A stretch of 64,000 nt of DNA from Delphinapterus leucas (GCF_002288925.2 NW_022098076.1:64503566-64567565), one strand, 5' to 3'. Counted from the first letter of the stretch, positions 1 through 12,264 are shown. A program made the numbers and translations. The notes: generated by a model from the sequence alone, not told the origin.

Positions 1-3000
1 AGAGTTCCAGTGACTCTGCACCCTTGACAACATTTAGTATGGTTAAGCTTTTAAAATTGTAGCCATTTTAATAGATGTAGCTTATATTTATATTTCTCAT
101 AACTAGTGGTGTTGAACATCTCTATGTGTGCTTATTTTATTTTCAGATATCTTCTTTGGTGAAAAGTCTGTTCAAAACTTTTGCCCATCTCATTAGGTTG
201 TTTCCTTATTATTGAGTTTTAATGGTTCTGTATATATTCTGGGTACAAGTCTTCATCTGTTATATGATTTGACGATACTTTAGTCTGTGGCTTATCTTTT
301 TGTTCTCTTAAAAATACGTATGGGAAGAATAGACGTTTTGATTTTCATGAAGTTCAGTTTATCAATTCATTTTTCTATGAGTCATGCTTTTGGTGTCATA
401 GCTAAGAGCCCTTTGACTAATTCTTGGTTGCAAAGGATTTCTCCTATGCTTTCTTCTTGAAGTTTTCTAGTTTTAGGTTTTACAATCAGATCTGTGATCC
501 ATTTTGAGCTAATTTTTGTGTAATGGGTGAGATATGGGTCTAAATTCATTTTTTTGCACATGGACATCTGGTTGTTTCAGTACGATTTTCTAGAGAGACT
601 ACTGTTTTTCCACTGTATTGGCCTTTGAACTTTCTTGAAAAAAGGATGTCCATACTTGTGTGGGTTTATTTCTGGACTCATAGCTGTCTTGATTAATGTA
701 GCTTTGTAATAATATTGTCTTGAAATTAGTGTTCCCTAACTTCCTTTTTTTAAAAATTGCTTTGGCTAGTCTAGATTCTTTGCATTTTCATAGAATCAAC
801 GTGTCAATTCACAAAAAAAAAGGCTACTGGGAATTTGATGGGATTATGTTGAACATTAGGCTAATTTGGGGAGATTTTGCATCTTAACATTGTTGGGTCA
901 TCCAATCCATGAAGAAGGTATATCTTTCTATTTATTTAATTCTTCTTTAAATTTTTTCAGAAATCTCTTGTGTTTTTAGTGTATAGGTATTTCACCTAAT
1001 TTTATTATAAGGTATTGCTTTTTTTAATTCCAATTTTTATTTTTTGTTACTATTATATAGTATACAGTTGATTTTTTTATATTGGTCTTGTATCCTGCAA
1101 CCTTGCTACACTCACTCATTAAACTGTTATATGTGTGGTGTGTGGGTGTGTATTAATCCTCTGTGTAGATAGTCTTGTCCTCTGTGAATAAATAATTTTA
1201 TTTATTTTTCCACTCTTGATTGCTTTTATGTTTTTGCTTGCCTTATTTCACTGGCTATATCCTCCAGTATAATGTTGAATAAAAGTGGTAAGCATGATTA
1301 TTTTTGTCTGGTTTCTGATCTTAGAGGGAAAGCATTCAATCTTTCACATTCAAGTAAAATGTTATGAAAAGTAGGCTTTTTCATGGATGCTCTTTCTCTG
1401 GTTGAGGAAATTTTCTTCTATTGCTAGTTTGCCAAGAAGTGGCTTTTTTAGGTTAGTTTAATTTTAAAAGCAGGTATGGATGCTGTATGTGTCAAATGCT
1501 TTTTCTGCTCCTATTAAGAGGGTTGTATGGTTTGTTTGTTTGTTTGTTTGTTTGTTTTTTGCAGTACGCGGGCCTCTCACTGTTGTGGCCTCTCCTGTTG
1601 CGGAGCACAGGCTCCGGATGCGCGGGCTCAGCGGCCATGGCTCACGGGCCCAGCCGCTTTGCGGCATGTGGGATCTTCCCGGACAGGGGCATGAACCCGT
1701 GTCCCCTGCATCGGCAGACGGACTCTCAACCACGGCGCCACCAGGGAAGCCCTATGGTTTTGATTTTTTTATTTTGTTAATATAGAAAATTACATTGATT
1801 CATTTTCAAATGTTAAACCATCCTTGAATACAGGTAGAATTGTAGTAAGTTTCACTTGGTCATGGTATATTATCCTTTTTGTATATTATTGAATTCAAAT
1901 TGCTAAAATTTTGCTCAGAATTTTTGCATCTATTTCTATAGTTTTCTATTCCTGTGATGCCTCTGTATGGTTGTCAGGGCCTCATAAAATGAATTGTGAA
2001 ATATTCTATCCTTTTAATTTTTGGAGGAGTTAATGTAAAATTAATATTTCTTAATTGTTCAGGCTTGGAGTTTTTTTGTGGGAATGTTTTAAAATAAAAT
2101 TTGAATTTCTTACTAGATAACAGGATTATTCAAATTATCTATCTCTGCTTGAATGAGCTTTGGTAGTTTTTGTCTTTCAATAAATGTCTACACTTAATTT
2201 AAGTTGTTGAATTTATTGGCTTTAAGTTTTTCATAATATTCCCTTACTGTCCTCATATTATCTGTAGACTTTGTCATGATATTACCTTTGTCATTCCTGT
2301 TATTGGTAATTTTTGTCTTAATTTGTGTCTTTTTTATTCATGATCAATTTGCCTAGAGGTGTGTGTGTGTATAATATTTGCTTGTATAAATATGAATCAT
2401 ATTTCGGTTTAATTGATTTTCTTTATTATTTCTGCTGTCTTGATTTCCACTCTTTATTATTTCCATTTTGCTGCTTAGTTTGCAGTTAACTTCTTCTTCC
2501 TTTTCTGTTTTTTCAAAGTTTGAAGCTGAGGTCATTTATTTTGAGATCTTTATTCTTTACTAATATGTGCATTTATTTAGTGCTCTTAATTTCCCCCTAA
2601 GTACTACTTTAGCAGCATCCTGCAAATTTTGATATGTTTGGTTTAATTTTCACTCAATTCAGAGTACTTTCTAATTTCCTTTTGGTTTTCTTCTTTGACT
2701 TTGCCTATTTAGAAATGTTATTTTCCAAACATTTGTGAATTTTCTGGAGATCTTTTATTATTGATTTCTAACTTGATTCCATTCTTGTAAGAGAACATAT
2801 TTTGTATGACTTGAAAGTTTTCAATTTAGGGACTTGTTTTAAGACCAAGAACATAATCTATCTTGATAAATGTATTGGGTGTACTTGAAGAGAATGTGTA
2901 TTTGGCTGTTGGACAAATTGTTTTGTAGATATCAGTTAGATATAATTGGTTGATAGTGTTTTTTTAAGTGTACTATCAGGAAAGGATGTTAGGGTTTTTT

Positions 3001-4325
3001 TGATGATTTTAAATTTGTTATATAAAATATTGACAGAGGGGTACTGAAATTTGTGACTAATTGTGGGTTTGTCTATTCTTCTAGTTTATCAGTTTTTCCT
3101 TTATTGTGAAGATCTGTTGTTAGGTGTATCATTATGAAATGATCTTATCTTTGGCAATATTTCTTTGCTCTGAAATCTACTTCATCTGATTTAATGTTGC
3201 CACTCTAGCTGTCTTTTGATTACTGTTGGCATGGTAATGTTTTTCCCATCTTTTAGTCCATCTGTGTATTTATAGTTAACTGAATTTCGCATAGGCAGCA
3301 TGTACATGAGTTTTAACTTTTAAAATCTATTCTGACAATATCTTCCTTTTAACTAGAGTATTTAGACCATTTGTATTTTATGTGATTATTCATATGTTTA
3401 GACTTAAATCTATTATTACTTGGGTTCCATTTTTCTGTTTTTTCTGCTTTCTTTTGCATTGATTAAGTAACTTTATGATTCTATTGTATTTACTTTCTTG
3501 ATTCATTGCTATAACTTATTTTAGTGGTGGCTTTAAGCTTTATAGTTTTCTTTTTGTCATTAACTTATCAGAGTCTAGCTTTTAAGTGATATTTTATTGA
3601 ATGTAATTTTTTATTGAATGCCAGATGTAGGTCTACCTTGTTGAATGCTGGATATTATTTTTATTCCTGTACATATTCTTGATCATGGTTCTGGCACACA
3701 GTTACATTTCTTGGAAACAGTTTAATCCTTTTAGGTAATAGTTGTAAAATTTGTTAGCTGTGCTCAATCTTGGTCTAACTATTCCCCACTTCTGAGCCAT
3801 GAGCCTTCTGTGTAATAGACCCAATTTTGAGGTATTTCAGTGTGCCTGCTGGGAAGAGCATTGGTTTGGCCTTGTGTGTGGGCTGGCTGTGTTATTTGTA
3901 ATCCTTCCAGGTTGTTTCCTAATAGACATGTGCAGATCAATACTCAGCTGAGTATCTGAGGGAGACCTTCTGCAAATCTCTGGAGTTATTTCTTTTTGTT
4001 CAGCTCTCTCCTCTTTCCTGTGAACTCTACCTTAGACTCCTAGCTCCATCTTCTAAGCACAGGAGGTCTGCTGGAGTTCACACTGGATGCATCTCCCTGA
4101 TCGATGGCCTGGGAAACTCTATTTATTAGGGCAGTGAGCTGAAGCAATTGTGGGGTTCAGCATGTTTGTTTATTGTGTCTCGGGTATCTTTTGTTGCCTG
4201 ATGAGCACCCTGCAAACTGTTGTTTTGTTTATTTTGTCTGCTTTTTTCCCCCAGTTGTTTCAGGCAAGGAGATTAAATATCTAGTCCCTGTTACTTAATC
4301 TTGTTTGGAGCTAAAGTCTACCAGG
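1..4325 (-). mobile_element. Old LINE-1 (L1M-type), antisense, 3' end outside window
   Basis: Read on the minus strand this is a long, decayed mammalian LINE-1. From left to right on the plus strand it shows antisense 3'-region and ORF2 landmarks in the usual order, such as CAAATGCTTTTTCTGC near 1494, AATTTATTGGC near 2211 and TTGATATGTTTGG near 2629, then antisense blocks further upstream in the element to about 3,590. From about 3,600 to 4,325 the sequence (TTGAATGCCAGATG and CAGTTGTTTCAGGCAAGG) is also a block I associate with old L1 copies, but that part is less certain. Stops and indels break every frame, so it cannot encode a working protein. A CHR SINE is nested at 1534-1752. The element seems to continue past base 1. 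Confidence 0.85.
1534..1752 (-). mobile_element. CHR-type SINE nested in LINE-1
   Basis: Full-length tRNA-derived SINE in reverse orientation. A (TTTG)n/T-rich tail comes first, then GCAGTACGCGGGCCTCTCAC, and it ends at the inverted head GGGAAGCCC. The target-site duplication is TATGGTTT at 1526-1533 and 1753-1760, and the interrupted LINE-1 resumes directly after it, so the SINE is younger than the LINE. Its head contains the pol III A-box-like and B-box-like motifs of the parent tRNA. The apparent 97-101 residue open frames across it are translations of the SINE, not genes. Confidence 0.95.
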
Positions 4326-4993
4326 AGTATTTTTTTAAAAGGTGAAGTTGACTTGTAAAGGTATACTCCAAAATTCTCTCTTTTTATTGATCAGTATAGG
4401 TATATTCTAATGGCATAAACTTCCTATTGCTGAGAATAATTTCACCAGACATATATGCATCTGCATTAACATTTATCATCTTCTTGGACAGATTGTGGAC
4501 AGACTTAGCAAAAGCTTTCAAATGATTATGAATCCAAAAAGTATAGTAATAAATATAAACTAGTTGTTCTTGCCTTAATAAGAGAATTTGGTGTAAAAGG
4601 AATTGGATTTATGGCCTAACTTTCATTTAAGAAATGCGTGACCTTGGGAGTACTTTTTATTTTTTTACCTATAATCCTCAGTTCTCTCAGGAATAGGTGG
4701 AAATGTTGGTTTAATCAGCTTATAGTACAAATTAAAGTAGATATTAATTATTCACCCTGATTTTTCATTTTGAATATATGGTGTTAATGCACACTATTTG
4801 TTTCTTTTCAAAATAAGGTTTATAGAAACATTGAGCTTTTTAGGTATCTAGAATATAGTAAAGTATTGTTTTTATGTTGATCTGAATGTGCAGTGTAGTT
4901 TCAGTGATTCTAGTGGGATGATCATACAGTAATTACAAACTTAAGTAGTTCATGTGTCTCAAAATGTTATCATTACGTATATTAATGCTATTC
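4326..4993. other. Unclassified AT-rich DNA
   Basis: Between the LINE-1 and the next SINE I see no open frame, repeat family or RNA gene that I can support. Confidence 0.5.
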
Positions 4994-5007
4994 AAAATGC
5001 AGTTGTA

Positions 5008-5214
5008 GGGCTTCCCTGGTGGGGCAGTGGTAGAGAGTCCGCCTGCCGATGCAGGGGACGCGGGTTCGTGCCCCAGTCTGGGAAGATCCCACCTGCCGCA
5101 GAGAGGCTGGGCCCGTGAGCCATGGCCGCTGAGCCTGCGCATCGGAGCCTGCTCCGCAACGGGAGAGGCCACAACAGTGAGAGGCCCTGTTTTGCGTACT
5201 GAAAAAAAAAAAAA
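5008..5214 (+). mobile_element. CHR-type SINE, full length
   Basis: Starts GGGCTTCCCTGGTGGGGCAG and runs through the tRNA-like head and the tRNA-unrelated body to a 17-A tail that merges with the duplication. The perfect 14-bp target-site duplication AAAATGCAGTTGTA lies at 4994-5007 and 5215-5228, pointing to a fairly recent insertion. Relative to the other copies the body has lost a few bases (GCGCATCGGAGCCTGCTCCG). The 75-residue plus-strand frame and the minus-strand frames here are SINE translations. Confidence 0.96.
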
Positions 5215-5228
5215 AAAATGCAGTTGTA

Positions 5229-5861
5229 AAAAGAAATATGAGGAAAATTATTAAATGATTATCAGAATGAAGTTGAGTTAATAGGTGTGACATCCAATTA
5301 TAACTTGCCCCAAGAGAAATATCAAGTGAAGGTTGAACATTTCAGCCTCAGCTAAGATCCCTGCTTGTGCTAGCTTAGACTAGGTAGGATTCATAATGAG
5401 AAAGGAAGTCTTTGTTAGTATCTCATGCTGTTAATACCTTGATATAATTTAGAACCAATGTATTATATATGTGGATTGAACTATCAATTGGAAGATCATT
5501 ATTTAAAACTCTTGCTACCTGTGGAGAGAATATGCTGAAGTGCATTTTAGGAGGTGTTAAAATTAAATAACCCAGAGTGGGAGGTTATAGACAAGCAAGA
5601 GAGGAGGCTAGAATGATCCATGTGGTAATGGATTAGAGCTGGAGACTCTAGTCAGTACTGAACTCATGTTTAGCTGAATATAGATATATTGATAGATGGA
5701 AGTAGATGTATATACACACACTTATATGTATTCATACATATAGGCATTGTAGATATACATTTTATATATATGTACATATTATTGGTTAGTAGGTACATAC
5801 ATATATTTCCTTGCTCTGGAATCTGAGAGTGCCCAGAAGCAACATCAACAACCCAGTAGCA
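5229..5861. other. Unclassified DNA with a TA-rich stretch
   Basis: No gene or named repeat recognised. Bases 5690-5810 are a degenerate TATATA/TACATA-rich stretch, probably an eroded microsatellite. Confidence 0.5.
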
Positions 5862-6023
5862 ACAATCATATATTACTTAACACTTAATAGTCAAATATTC
5901 TAATACCGCATTAGAATAAGAGGAAGCAGGGGTTTTAGAGAAACAATCATATATTACTTAACACTTAACACTCAAATATTCTAATACCACATTTGAATAA
6001 GAGGAAGCAGGGGTTTTAGAGAA
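5862..6023. repeat. 81-bp direct tandem duplication, two copies
   Basis: The unit beginning ACAATCATATATTACTTAAC occurs at 5862-5942 and again immediately at 5943-6023, and both copies end in GGGGTTTTAGAGAA. The copies differ at only about five positions (for example TAATAGTC versus TAACACTC, and ACCGCATTAG versus ACCACATTTG), so this is a local head-to-tail duplication that has since diverged slightly. Confidence 0.95.
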
Positions 6024-6039
6024 ATGACTGATGTTAAGC

Positions 6040-6975
6040 CCAGAAGTGATAATGTACAAGATGAGCCTAGAGCATCTCCTAGTGCTAGAAAGAAAGTTTG
6101 GTTTTAGTGCTTAAAAAAATTCCACAATGATAGGAGTATGTCAACTGGACACAGGGACCAAATGAAAGATTCCCAGTGGCCAAAGCTGGAACAATTTGAG
6201 CAACCGTATAAAAGTATGCTTTGGGAATAGAACTCACAGTAAAAAAAAAAAAAAAAAAAAATCCATGAGTCTATATTGATATAAATGAATTAGTGATTAC
6301 ATAAATGGGGAGAAGTACAATCTATGCAGAAGAATTCCAAATAATTTATGAAGATACTGTGCCGTCAAGGAGGTGAAGTATAGGTCCATACTCCTTAAGT
6401 TTGAGTTGTACGTAGGGACTTCCTTCTGGAGTGGAGAAAACTGACAGATACCACTTCAACCAGGTGGTCATGGCTTACATGACAGTGATAAGTCATGTTG
6501 CTGGTTTCTACACTCCATGTGATGTGATGAGGACAGCACTTTACTTCTGTCATCTTCTTCCCCAAAGCCCATAAACCCAGTCTAATCATAAGGGATACTG
6601 CAGATGAATCCAATATAAGGGACATTATGTAAAACATTTGACCGGTATTCCTCAAATCAAAACCAAGGAAAGCCTGAGAACCTATAATAGCTAAGATGAG
6701 CCTAGGAAAACGTGAAAACTAAATGTAATCCTGGATGGGATCTTGGAACAGAATAAGACATTAGGTGAAAAATAAGGAAACATAAATTTAAGTGTGGGCT
6801 GTAGATAATAACAATATTATGTCAGTATGGGTTAATTAATTTTGACAAAGGTACCATACTAATGCAAGCTGCTAGTAACTGGAAACTGGGTATAGGGTAT
6901 GTGGGAACTCTGTCCCGTATTCACAATGGGTTTATAAATCTCAGTGTATTTGAAGTTTTTTTTAAGTACTTAAAT
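6040..6975 (+). mobile_element. Old LINE-1 3' end, sense
   Basis: The block from ATCCATGAGTCTATATTGAT (6262) through GTGATGTGATGAGGACAGCA, CATCTTCTTCCCCAAAGCCC (about 6552) and GATGGGATCTTGGAACAGAA (about 6733) to AACTGGGTATAGGGTATGTG (about 6885) matches the 3' untranslated region of old mammalian L1 elements as I know it. A 20-A run sits at 6241-6261. No coding potential. Subfamily not assigned. Confidence 0.75.
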
Positions 6976-7804
6976 ACGTTTGGTTTACCTCCAGCCTTAT
7001 TTTAGCAGTTATCGGTTAGTATGGGGAAGCCAAATATGAGAGTATACAAGTGGACTTGAACGTTCAGATCAGGTAATAAATTTATTTCAATGCACTTTCC
7101 TTTCTATCTGGATAATAAGTATCTTTCTTAAATTATACAACTTTCTCCCAGTTAGTTGGGGTTGAGTACAACGCCCCCCTACCTTTCAGTGATGGTACTG
7201 AGTAAATGGTGAGAAGAAATGAGGAAAACAGATTTAGTTCATTAAAAGTTGTCTCATGCTGTGTACTGTGGAACATATTTTTTTTACACTGACTTTCTCA
7301 ATTGAGAACAAAATATTTAAGCCCTTGGGTTACCTTTTCAAAAATCACTGTTCCACAATGGAGCTGCCATTTGAATTGTCCTTTGCAAGTACCAACTTTC
7401 TTCATTTTTAAGGGAAAAATATTAATTAACTGCATATAAACTCTTCTCATCAGCTTCATTCATTCTCTTTCTGCATTGCTTTTGGAATCCTCATCTCCTT
7501 CTGAAGGAATGGCCGTTACCAAATTTCAAAATTTTGGCCCCTTTTTGGGTTGTTTCTTTTTCACCGTAGCCAGTTTTTCCTGTAGTTTTATATTTATCTC
7601 TGTTCTGGTGAAACAGAATGATATGTGCTCTACAGATTTGCTGTAGGACACTTGTTATCTTATGCTCTTATGTTAGCCGACTGATCATCAGTATAAAGAT
7701 TCAGGAGTTTGTGAAAAGTAAAACAAATAAAGGATATGTATTATGGTGTAATGTTTGGGAACTATTGAACTATTGGGGAATATCACTGTTTTATTTTTTA
7801 AATG
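6976..7804. other. Unclassified DNA
   Basis: I recognise no gene or repeat here. A 90-residue open frame starts at 7618, but it has no family resemblance, splice context or composition that would support coding. Confidence 0.45.
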
Positions 7805-7935
7805 TTTATCATTTATATAAAACATGTGCCACGGTAGATACAGAGATAAGAGATAACAACTCTGCCTTCATGGACCTTACAGTCTGGTAGCTACATACAT
7901 AAATATAATTAATACATGATAAACGTAGTACAAGC
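7805..7935 (-). mobile_element. LINE-2 fragment, antisense
   Basis: The run ACAACTCTGCCTTCATGGAC CTTACAGTCTGGTAG followed by ACATAAATATAATTAATACA is the familiar antisense L2 3' region (loss-of-function fossil). Boundaries are approximate. Confidence 0.6.
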
Positions 7936-8179
7936 CAGGAGATGCTGCTCATTGAGCTGCTTGTGGCTGCTTGTTGAGAAGTTGTGTTCTTATTGTCACT
8001 GATACTTATTTCCTTACTGATGACAGAAAAAAAATGTAGAACTATAGGGGGTAGCAAGAATTAAAAAGAAGAAATAATGAAAATGAAAACGATAACGAGG
8101 AGGAAAGAAGTTAGGGATGGGCATTTTGATAAGAACATGTCTGTACAAATCTGGGCCAAAGCAGTGTACAAATGTCAAG

Positions 8180-8640
8180 GAATCACAGTTTGTCCATCAG
8201 ATGCCTTTCCTTTTCTCCTCCGGACCCTCTCTCCACCCTTTCACTCTGCTGTTTGCACAGGGCGACCGAGCTCTCTGGATCCCGTGTCGTGTCGTCCAGT
8301 TTCCACTTGCATTTGGCTAATGCGGAAACCCAGAAAGATGAAAAAGAGGAGGAGAGGGAAGTTATTTTCCCTTTGCTCCCTTCTGCAGGGTTCCCTCAGG
8401 CTGGCCGTGTCCCTCTACCACAGATCACGCTCATGCTAAGCTGGCTCTTCCCCCAACACTCTCCTTCCTAGCTCTGGGAACACTTTCCTCTTGCTGCTTC
8501 AAGCTCAGGCATGCTAATAGCCATTACAAACCCAGGAGTACTGCCTGCCATCTCGTGGTTTTCCTATACCTGCCCACACCTATGTACATACCCCCCTATA
8601 TTCAACTCATCTTGAATCGTCCTTATTTGAGTGCGTCATA
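8180..8640. repeat. C/T-rich old repeat-like segment, family uncertain
   Basis: This 450-bp block is richer in C and T than its surroundings. Its right part (CCTGCCCACACCTATGTACA near 8570) resembles the end of an old interspersed mammalian repeat, but I cannot name the family. Overlapping open frames of 67-120 residues run through it (8077-8471) in two frames. They have a low-complexity basic and serine-rich composition and no recognisable domain, so I do not call a gene. Confidence 0.35.
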
Positions 8641-8687
8641 GGCTTCCAGACTGACACATCCAGAAAATCAGAGCCACAAGAAGGCAA

Positions 8688-8812
8688 TCCTCACTCAGCC
8701 TTCTTCCCACTTCATTTTACAAATGATGAAAATGAGGCCAGAGAGGGGTCAGCTTTTCCTAAGAATCTAAGTTAATGGTAATGACTGGTCTAGAATCTAG
8801 ACATACCAACGG
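8688..8812 (-). mobile_element. MIR SINE fragment, antisense
   Basis: CATTTTACAAATGATGAAAA TGAGGCCAGAGAGG is the antisense MIR core. It continues for about 100 bp with decaying similarity. Confidence 0.65.
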
Positions 8813-9908
8813 CTCCCCTTTCTAGTTCTCACTTCCCATTTGCTTTGAAATTATGTAAACACTGTATTTTTTTAGTTTCCAAATCTAAGACTTTTAACAC
8901 TAAGGTAATGAACATTCCAGCATTCAGCTTTTGAGCGTGTGGAAGTACATGAAGACCACCCAGATGAGAATGAGCAGAGGCTGTTTATTCGGGGATTTTG
9001 CCACAGCAAGGAATCCGCCACCGTGACTTTCGTTTGGCAGAGACTCCAGGTTGGGCAGGGGAGTGGGAAAGCCTTACAACGGAAGGAAGTTTTAGATATG
9101 CTCTGACTGGGGCTTGTTGGCATGGTGAAGCTGGAGACAGGCTAAATAGAGGTGAGACATCGAATTTGATAGATTTGGAAGCATATTTGGCTTCCTCTGG
9201 TTGGTCCTGAGTTGGAAGCAGAGGCAAAAAAAAAAATAGGGAAGCTGGGAGCCACTGTCTAAGTCCTGACTGTTTGAGGGTGGTAACGGCAGAGTTTGTG
9301 GGTCAGAGTTGTGTTGCTACATATGACCCGCCATTATCTGTTTGTATGGTCAGTCTCTTAAGCTTGAAAGCACTTGGTTTGCTCTTCAGTTTTCTTACTC
9401 ATTATCTGAAGGAGTTTGGGCCACTGAGTAAGCTGATTAACTATAGACTGCTCCCAGGGACAATTCAGCATATCGAGGAGGAGAAAGTGTGGCCCTCTGG
9501 GGGTACATGGTGGGAGGAGAGAGGCAAATTTGGCATACCTTGGAACAATTCTGTGGACAGTCTGCTGGACTGAGGCAAATAGGAACCGTGCTTGCAGTAT
9601 TTGGGATCAAACATATTTAGGCCTTAAAGGTATGGTTTTGGCACAGTTGACTTTTTATGTAGAAGCCTTGTCAGTCATTAATGTGATTAGGTTGCAACTT
9701 TGCCGGCTCTTTTGTTATGTGGGTGGCAGCAGAATTTCTGGTGAGAGCCAGGCAGAGAAAATTTTATTCTCGTCTGAGAATCTGAAGTTGCAGAGGCAAC
9801 CACGTGTGAGTCAAGTATCAAGTATAGCCGAAATCCTAAATTCCATACTCCCATATAGTTTCCTGACAGTAACCCGCTGAAGCTGATAGGAACTTCAACC
9901 ATACATTT

Positions 9909-10110
9909 TTTTTTTTTTGCGGTACGCGGGCCTCTCACTGTTGTGGCCTCTCCCGTTATGGAGCATAGGCTCCAGACGCGCAGGCTCAGTGGCCATGGCT
10001 CACGGGCCCAAACGCTCCGCGGCATGTGGGATCTTCCCAGACCGGGGCACGAACATGTGTCCCCTGCATCGGCAGGCAGACTCTCAACCACTGCGCCACC
10101 AGGGAAGCCC
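9909..10110 (-). mobile_element. CHR-type SINE, full length, antisense
   Basis: A T-run precedes GCGGTACGCGGGCCTCTCAC, and the copy ends at the inverted head GGGAAGCCC. The 15-bp target-site duplications TTCAACCATACATTT (9894-9908) and TTCAATCATACATTT (10111-10125) differ at one base. The 142-residue minus frame and the 82- and 146-residue plus frames in this region owe most of their length to the SINE. Confidence 0.95.
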
Positions 10111-10422
10111 TTCAATCATACATTTGAAAAAGGCCTTGACTCCGCCTCATCCTCAGCCAGGTTAGGTTACAGGAATGCAGCTCTCAGGGATGTGGTAGTT
10201 GGTAGCTACCATTTGCGTGCATTCATAACTCCTGCTCTATGTGGTTTTCCACTTGTGTTTGTTGTTGAATCACTTCTTTCACAGTATCTTGTGTATCTTA
10301 GCATGAGATTGGCTGCACAGTCAAGCTATAGGGTCAGCTTCCCCTTTAGACTCCCTCCTGTTGTACTGAAGTGCCCAAAGTGACTCCACTTTGTTTCATA
10401 GCCATTTTAAAAGCAATTTCAG

Positions 10423-10531
10423 GGCTTCCCTGGTGGCGCAGTGGTTGAGAGTCCGCCTGCCAATGCAGGGGACACGGGTTCGTGACCCGGTCCGGGAGGA
10501 TCCCACGTGCTGCGGAGCAGCTGGGCCCGTG
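10423..10531 (+). mobile_element. Tailless 3'-truncated CHR-type SINE
   Basis: Only the first 109 bp of the SINE are present, from GGGCTTCCCTGGTGGCGCAG to CTGGGCCCGTGAG. There is no A-rich tail. It is nevertheless flanked by the direct repeat AGCAATTTCAG (10412-10422 and 10532-10542), so it is a genuine retroposition event and not a later deletion. The body after GTGAGC is missing, exactly where the target sequence AGC begins, which leaves a three-base microhomology at the junction. Confidence 0.92.
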
Positions 10532-10760
10532 AGCAATTTCAGATAGGATAAGTCAAATAAGAAGTTTAATTTTGGGGATAAGGTGGAGGGAAGGGGAACC
10601 TCTGAAATTATGTTTATAGTTTGACTGTAGCTCTGAAGGATATTGTAGAGGTTGGGAGTAAGAAGAGCTGATGCTTCTCTCTCCTGATACCTATTCGGCC
10701 TTGAGGCTGAGATTACTAGTAGTAGTCATACCTCCCTAACTAGTGTTACCGGCTTTGGCT

Positions 10761-11985
10761 TTTATAATGGAGTAGAGGTATAGGTCTTCTTTGGGACTTA
10801 ATATTCCATGTGAACTTTAGATTTAGCGTAGGTTCAACTGCAGCCACTCTTCTCCAGCAGCTGGCAGAGGTAGAGATTATAAGCTATCAAATTGGAGTAA
10901 TTCCATTCCATTCATTGGCCAGTGAGCTCCTAAGGGCAAATATTGATTTCTTATTTTTACATACCTAGGGACTACCTAATTTACTTAAAGGGTTACCTGT
11001 TATGGCTGTGCTATTTAAAAAAAAATGTTAAAATATTGATACATAGTATTGTCTTTCCCTTGGAATAAAGATTTTTCTTTATTCCTCAACCTGTTTCCAC
11101 ATATAATGTGAGAAAATGTGTTGATATAAAAATTAAGATGTCTTTCATTTTGGCTTTTCTTGAAAGTTCTATTCCCATACCTTTCAGTTATTGTCTTATA
11201 ATGTGAGGCTCATCGAGTTTTCTAGTGATTGATCTCATGTAAAAAAAAAAAAAAAAGAGGAAAAAATAATACTCATTACTTGTGTAAAATCTGAACTAAG
11301 CAATGATCCATAGTCACAGTTGTTGAAATACTGTGTATGGAACTAATGTTAGCAATCCAGCATTGGCAACATCATGCCCATTTACAGGATTTTGCAAATC
11401 AGTATAGTGATAGAAATGTGTGAAATTACAATACTTAGGGAACTTCTTATAATGGAGAAAAAAGCGATGACAGAGGTAAGGATCTATTCATGTATTTCAT
11501 GGAAATATTAATTTAATCGGTTTCCTTTAAAACTTTTGTAGAAATGGCAGTGATAGTTAATAGAAGCAGGAATATAGTTCATGCTTCGTTAGAGAGATCT
11601 GGCCTTCTCTTTTGTTAATGAATGACTTCAAAGCTAAAATTTGCATTAAGAACATTAATGTGATAATTTTAAAAGTACCCATTAGTCTGACATTTTTAGG
11701 ATAACAAAACTAAATTCTAGTGAAGTTGAGACATGTGGAAGAACTTAGATATTAGGCAAGAAATAATCTGATCACAATAAAAATATACTTTTGCTTGAAA
11801 ATCTGTCAAAAGGAATTCCAAGTATTTCAAAAAAATGCATGTTAAATGGGCTTTGCTACAGTTTTGAAATAGATTAAAATTATATGCAAATTAATGCAAA
11901 TCATGTGGCTTGGAGATTAAGTTTTTAAGTGCTATCTTCATTCCCTGGAGTAAATGGATGTTGAAGAATGGATGTATATAAATAT
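10761..11985. other. Unclassified AT-rich DNA
   Basis: No gene or named repeat recognised. It includes a 17-A run at 11241-11257. Confidence 0.5.
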
Positions 11986-12042
11986 CTGACTGGCTGGCTG
12001 GCTGGCTGGCTGGTAGGCTGAATGAATGAATGAATGATTGAA
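11986..12042. repeat. Compound tetranucleotide microsatellite (GGCT)n then (GAAT)n
   Basis: About six GGCT units from 11990 to 12013 are followed, after a short spacer, by four GAAT units and an imperfect fifth ending near 12042. Confidence 0.95.
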
Positions 12043-12264
12043 TCTTTCTTCTGCTTTGAAAGCTGTTACATTTTTTTCTTTGCCTGAAGGCCAGTTTTTG
12101 ATTATGTTCAAAATAGAGTCTAGGAAGTGGGAAGTTGAACCCCAAGTCTAGTTATTCAATCCAGTTCAACCCCGTGAAGACCGTCTGCCCCATAATGTTG
12201 CTGGTCCAGTGTAGAATTCCTAAGCTGTAAGAGCGTCTGAACCGCAGGGGGAGGAGACCATTCT

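Larger units (their letters stand above)
8930..10760. other. GC-richer retroelement-like segment, unidentified, with two SINE insertions
   Basis: Excluding the SINEs at 9909-10110 and 10423-10531, this 1.5 kb has a more balanced base composition and several moderate open frames (for example 8998-9210 plus, 9274-9573 plus, 9530-9880 plus) that carry no domain I know. The texture, including GTGCCCAAAGTGACTCCACT just before 10391, suggests a decayed LTR-type element, but I found no matching LTR pair, primer-binding site or protease/polymerase motif. It could equally be unique genomic DNA. Confidence 0.25.

Noticed and set aside
8077..8471. Overlapping plus-strand frames of 120, 99 and 67 residues
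   Set aside because: Three competing frames in the same C/T-rich repeat-like block, no domain, no splice context.
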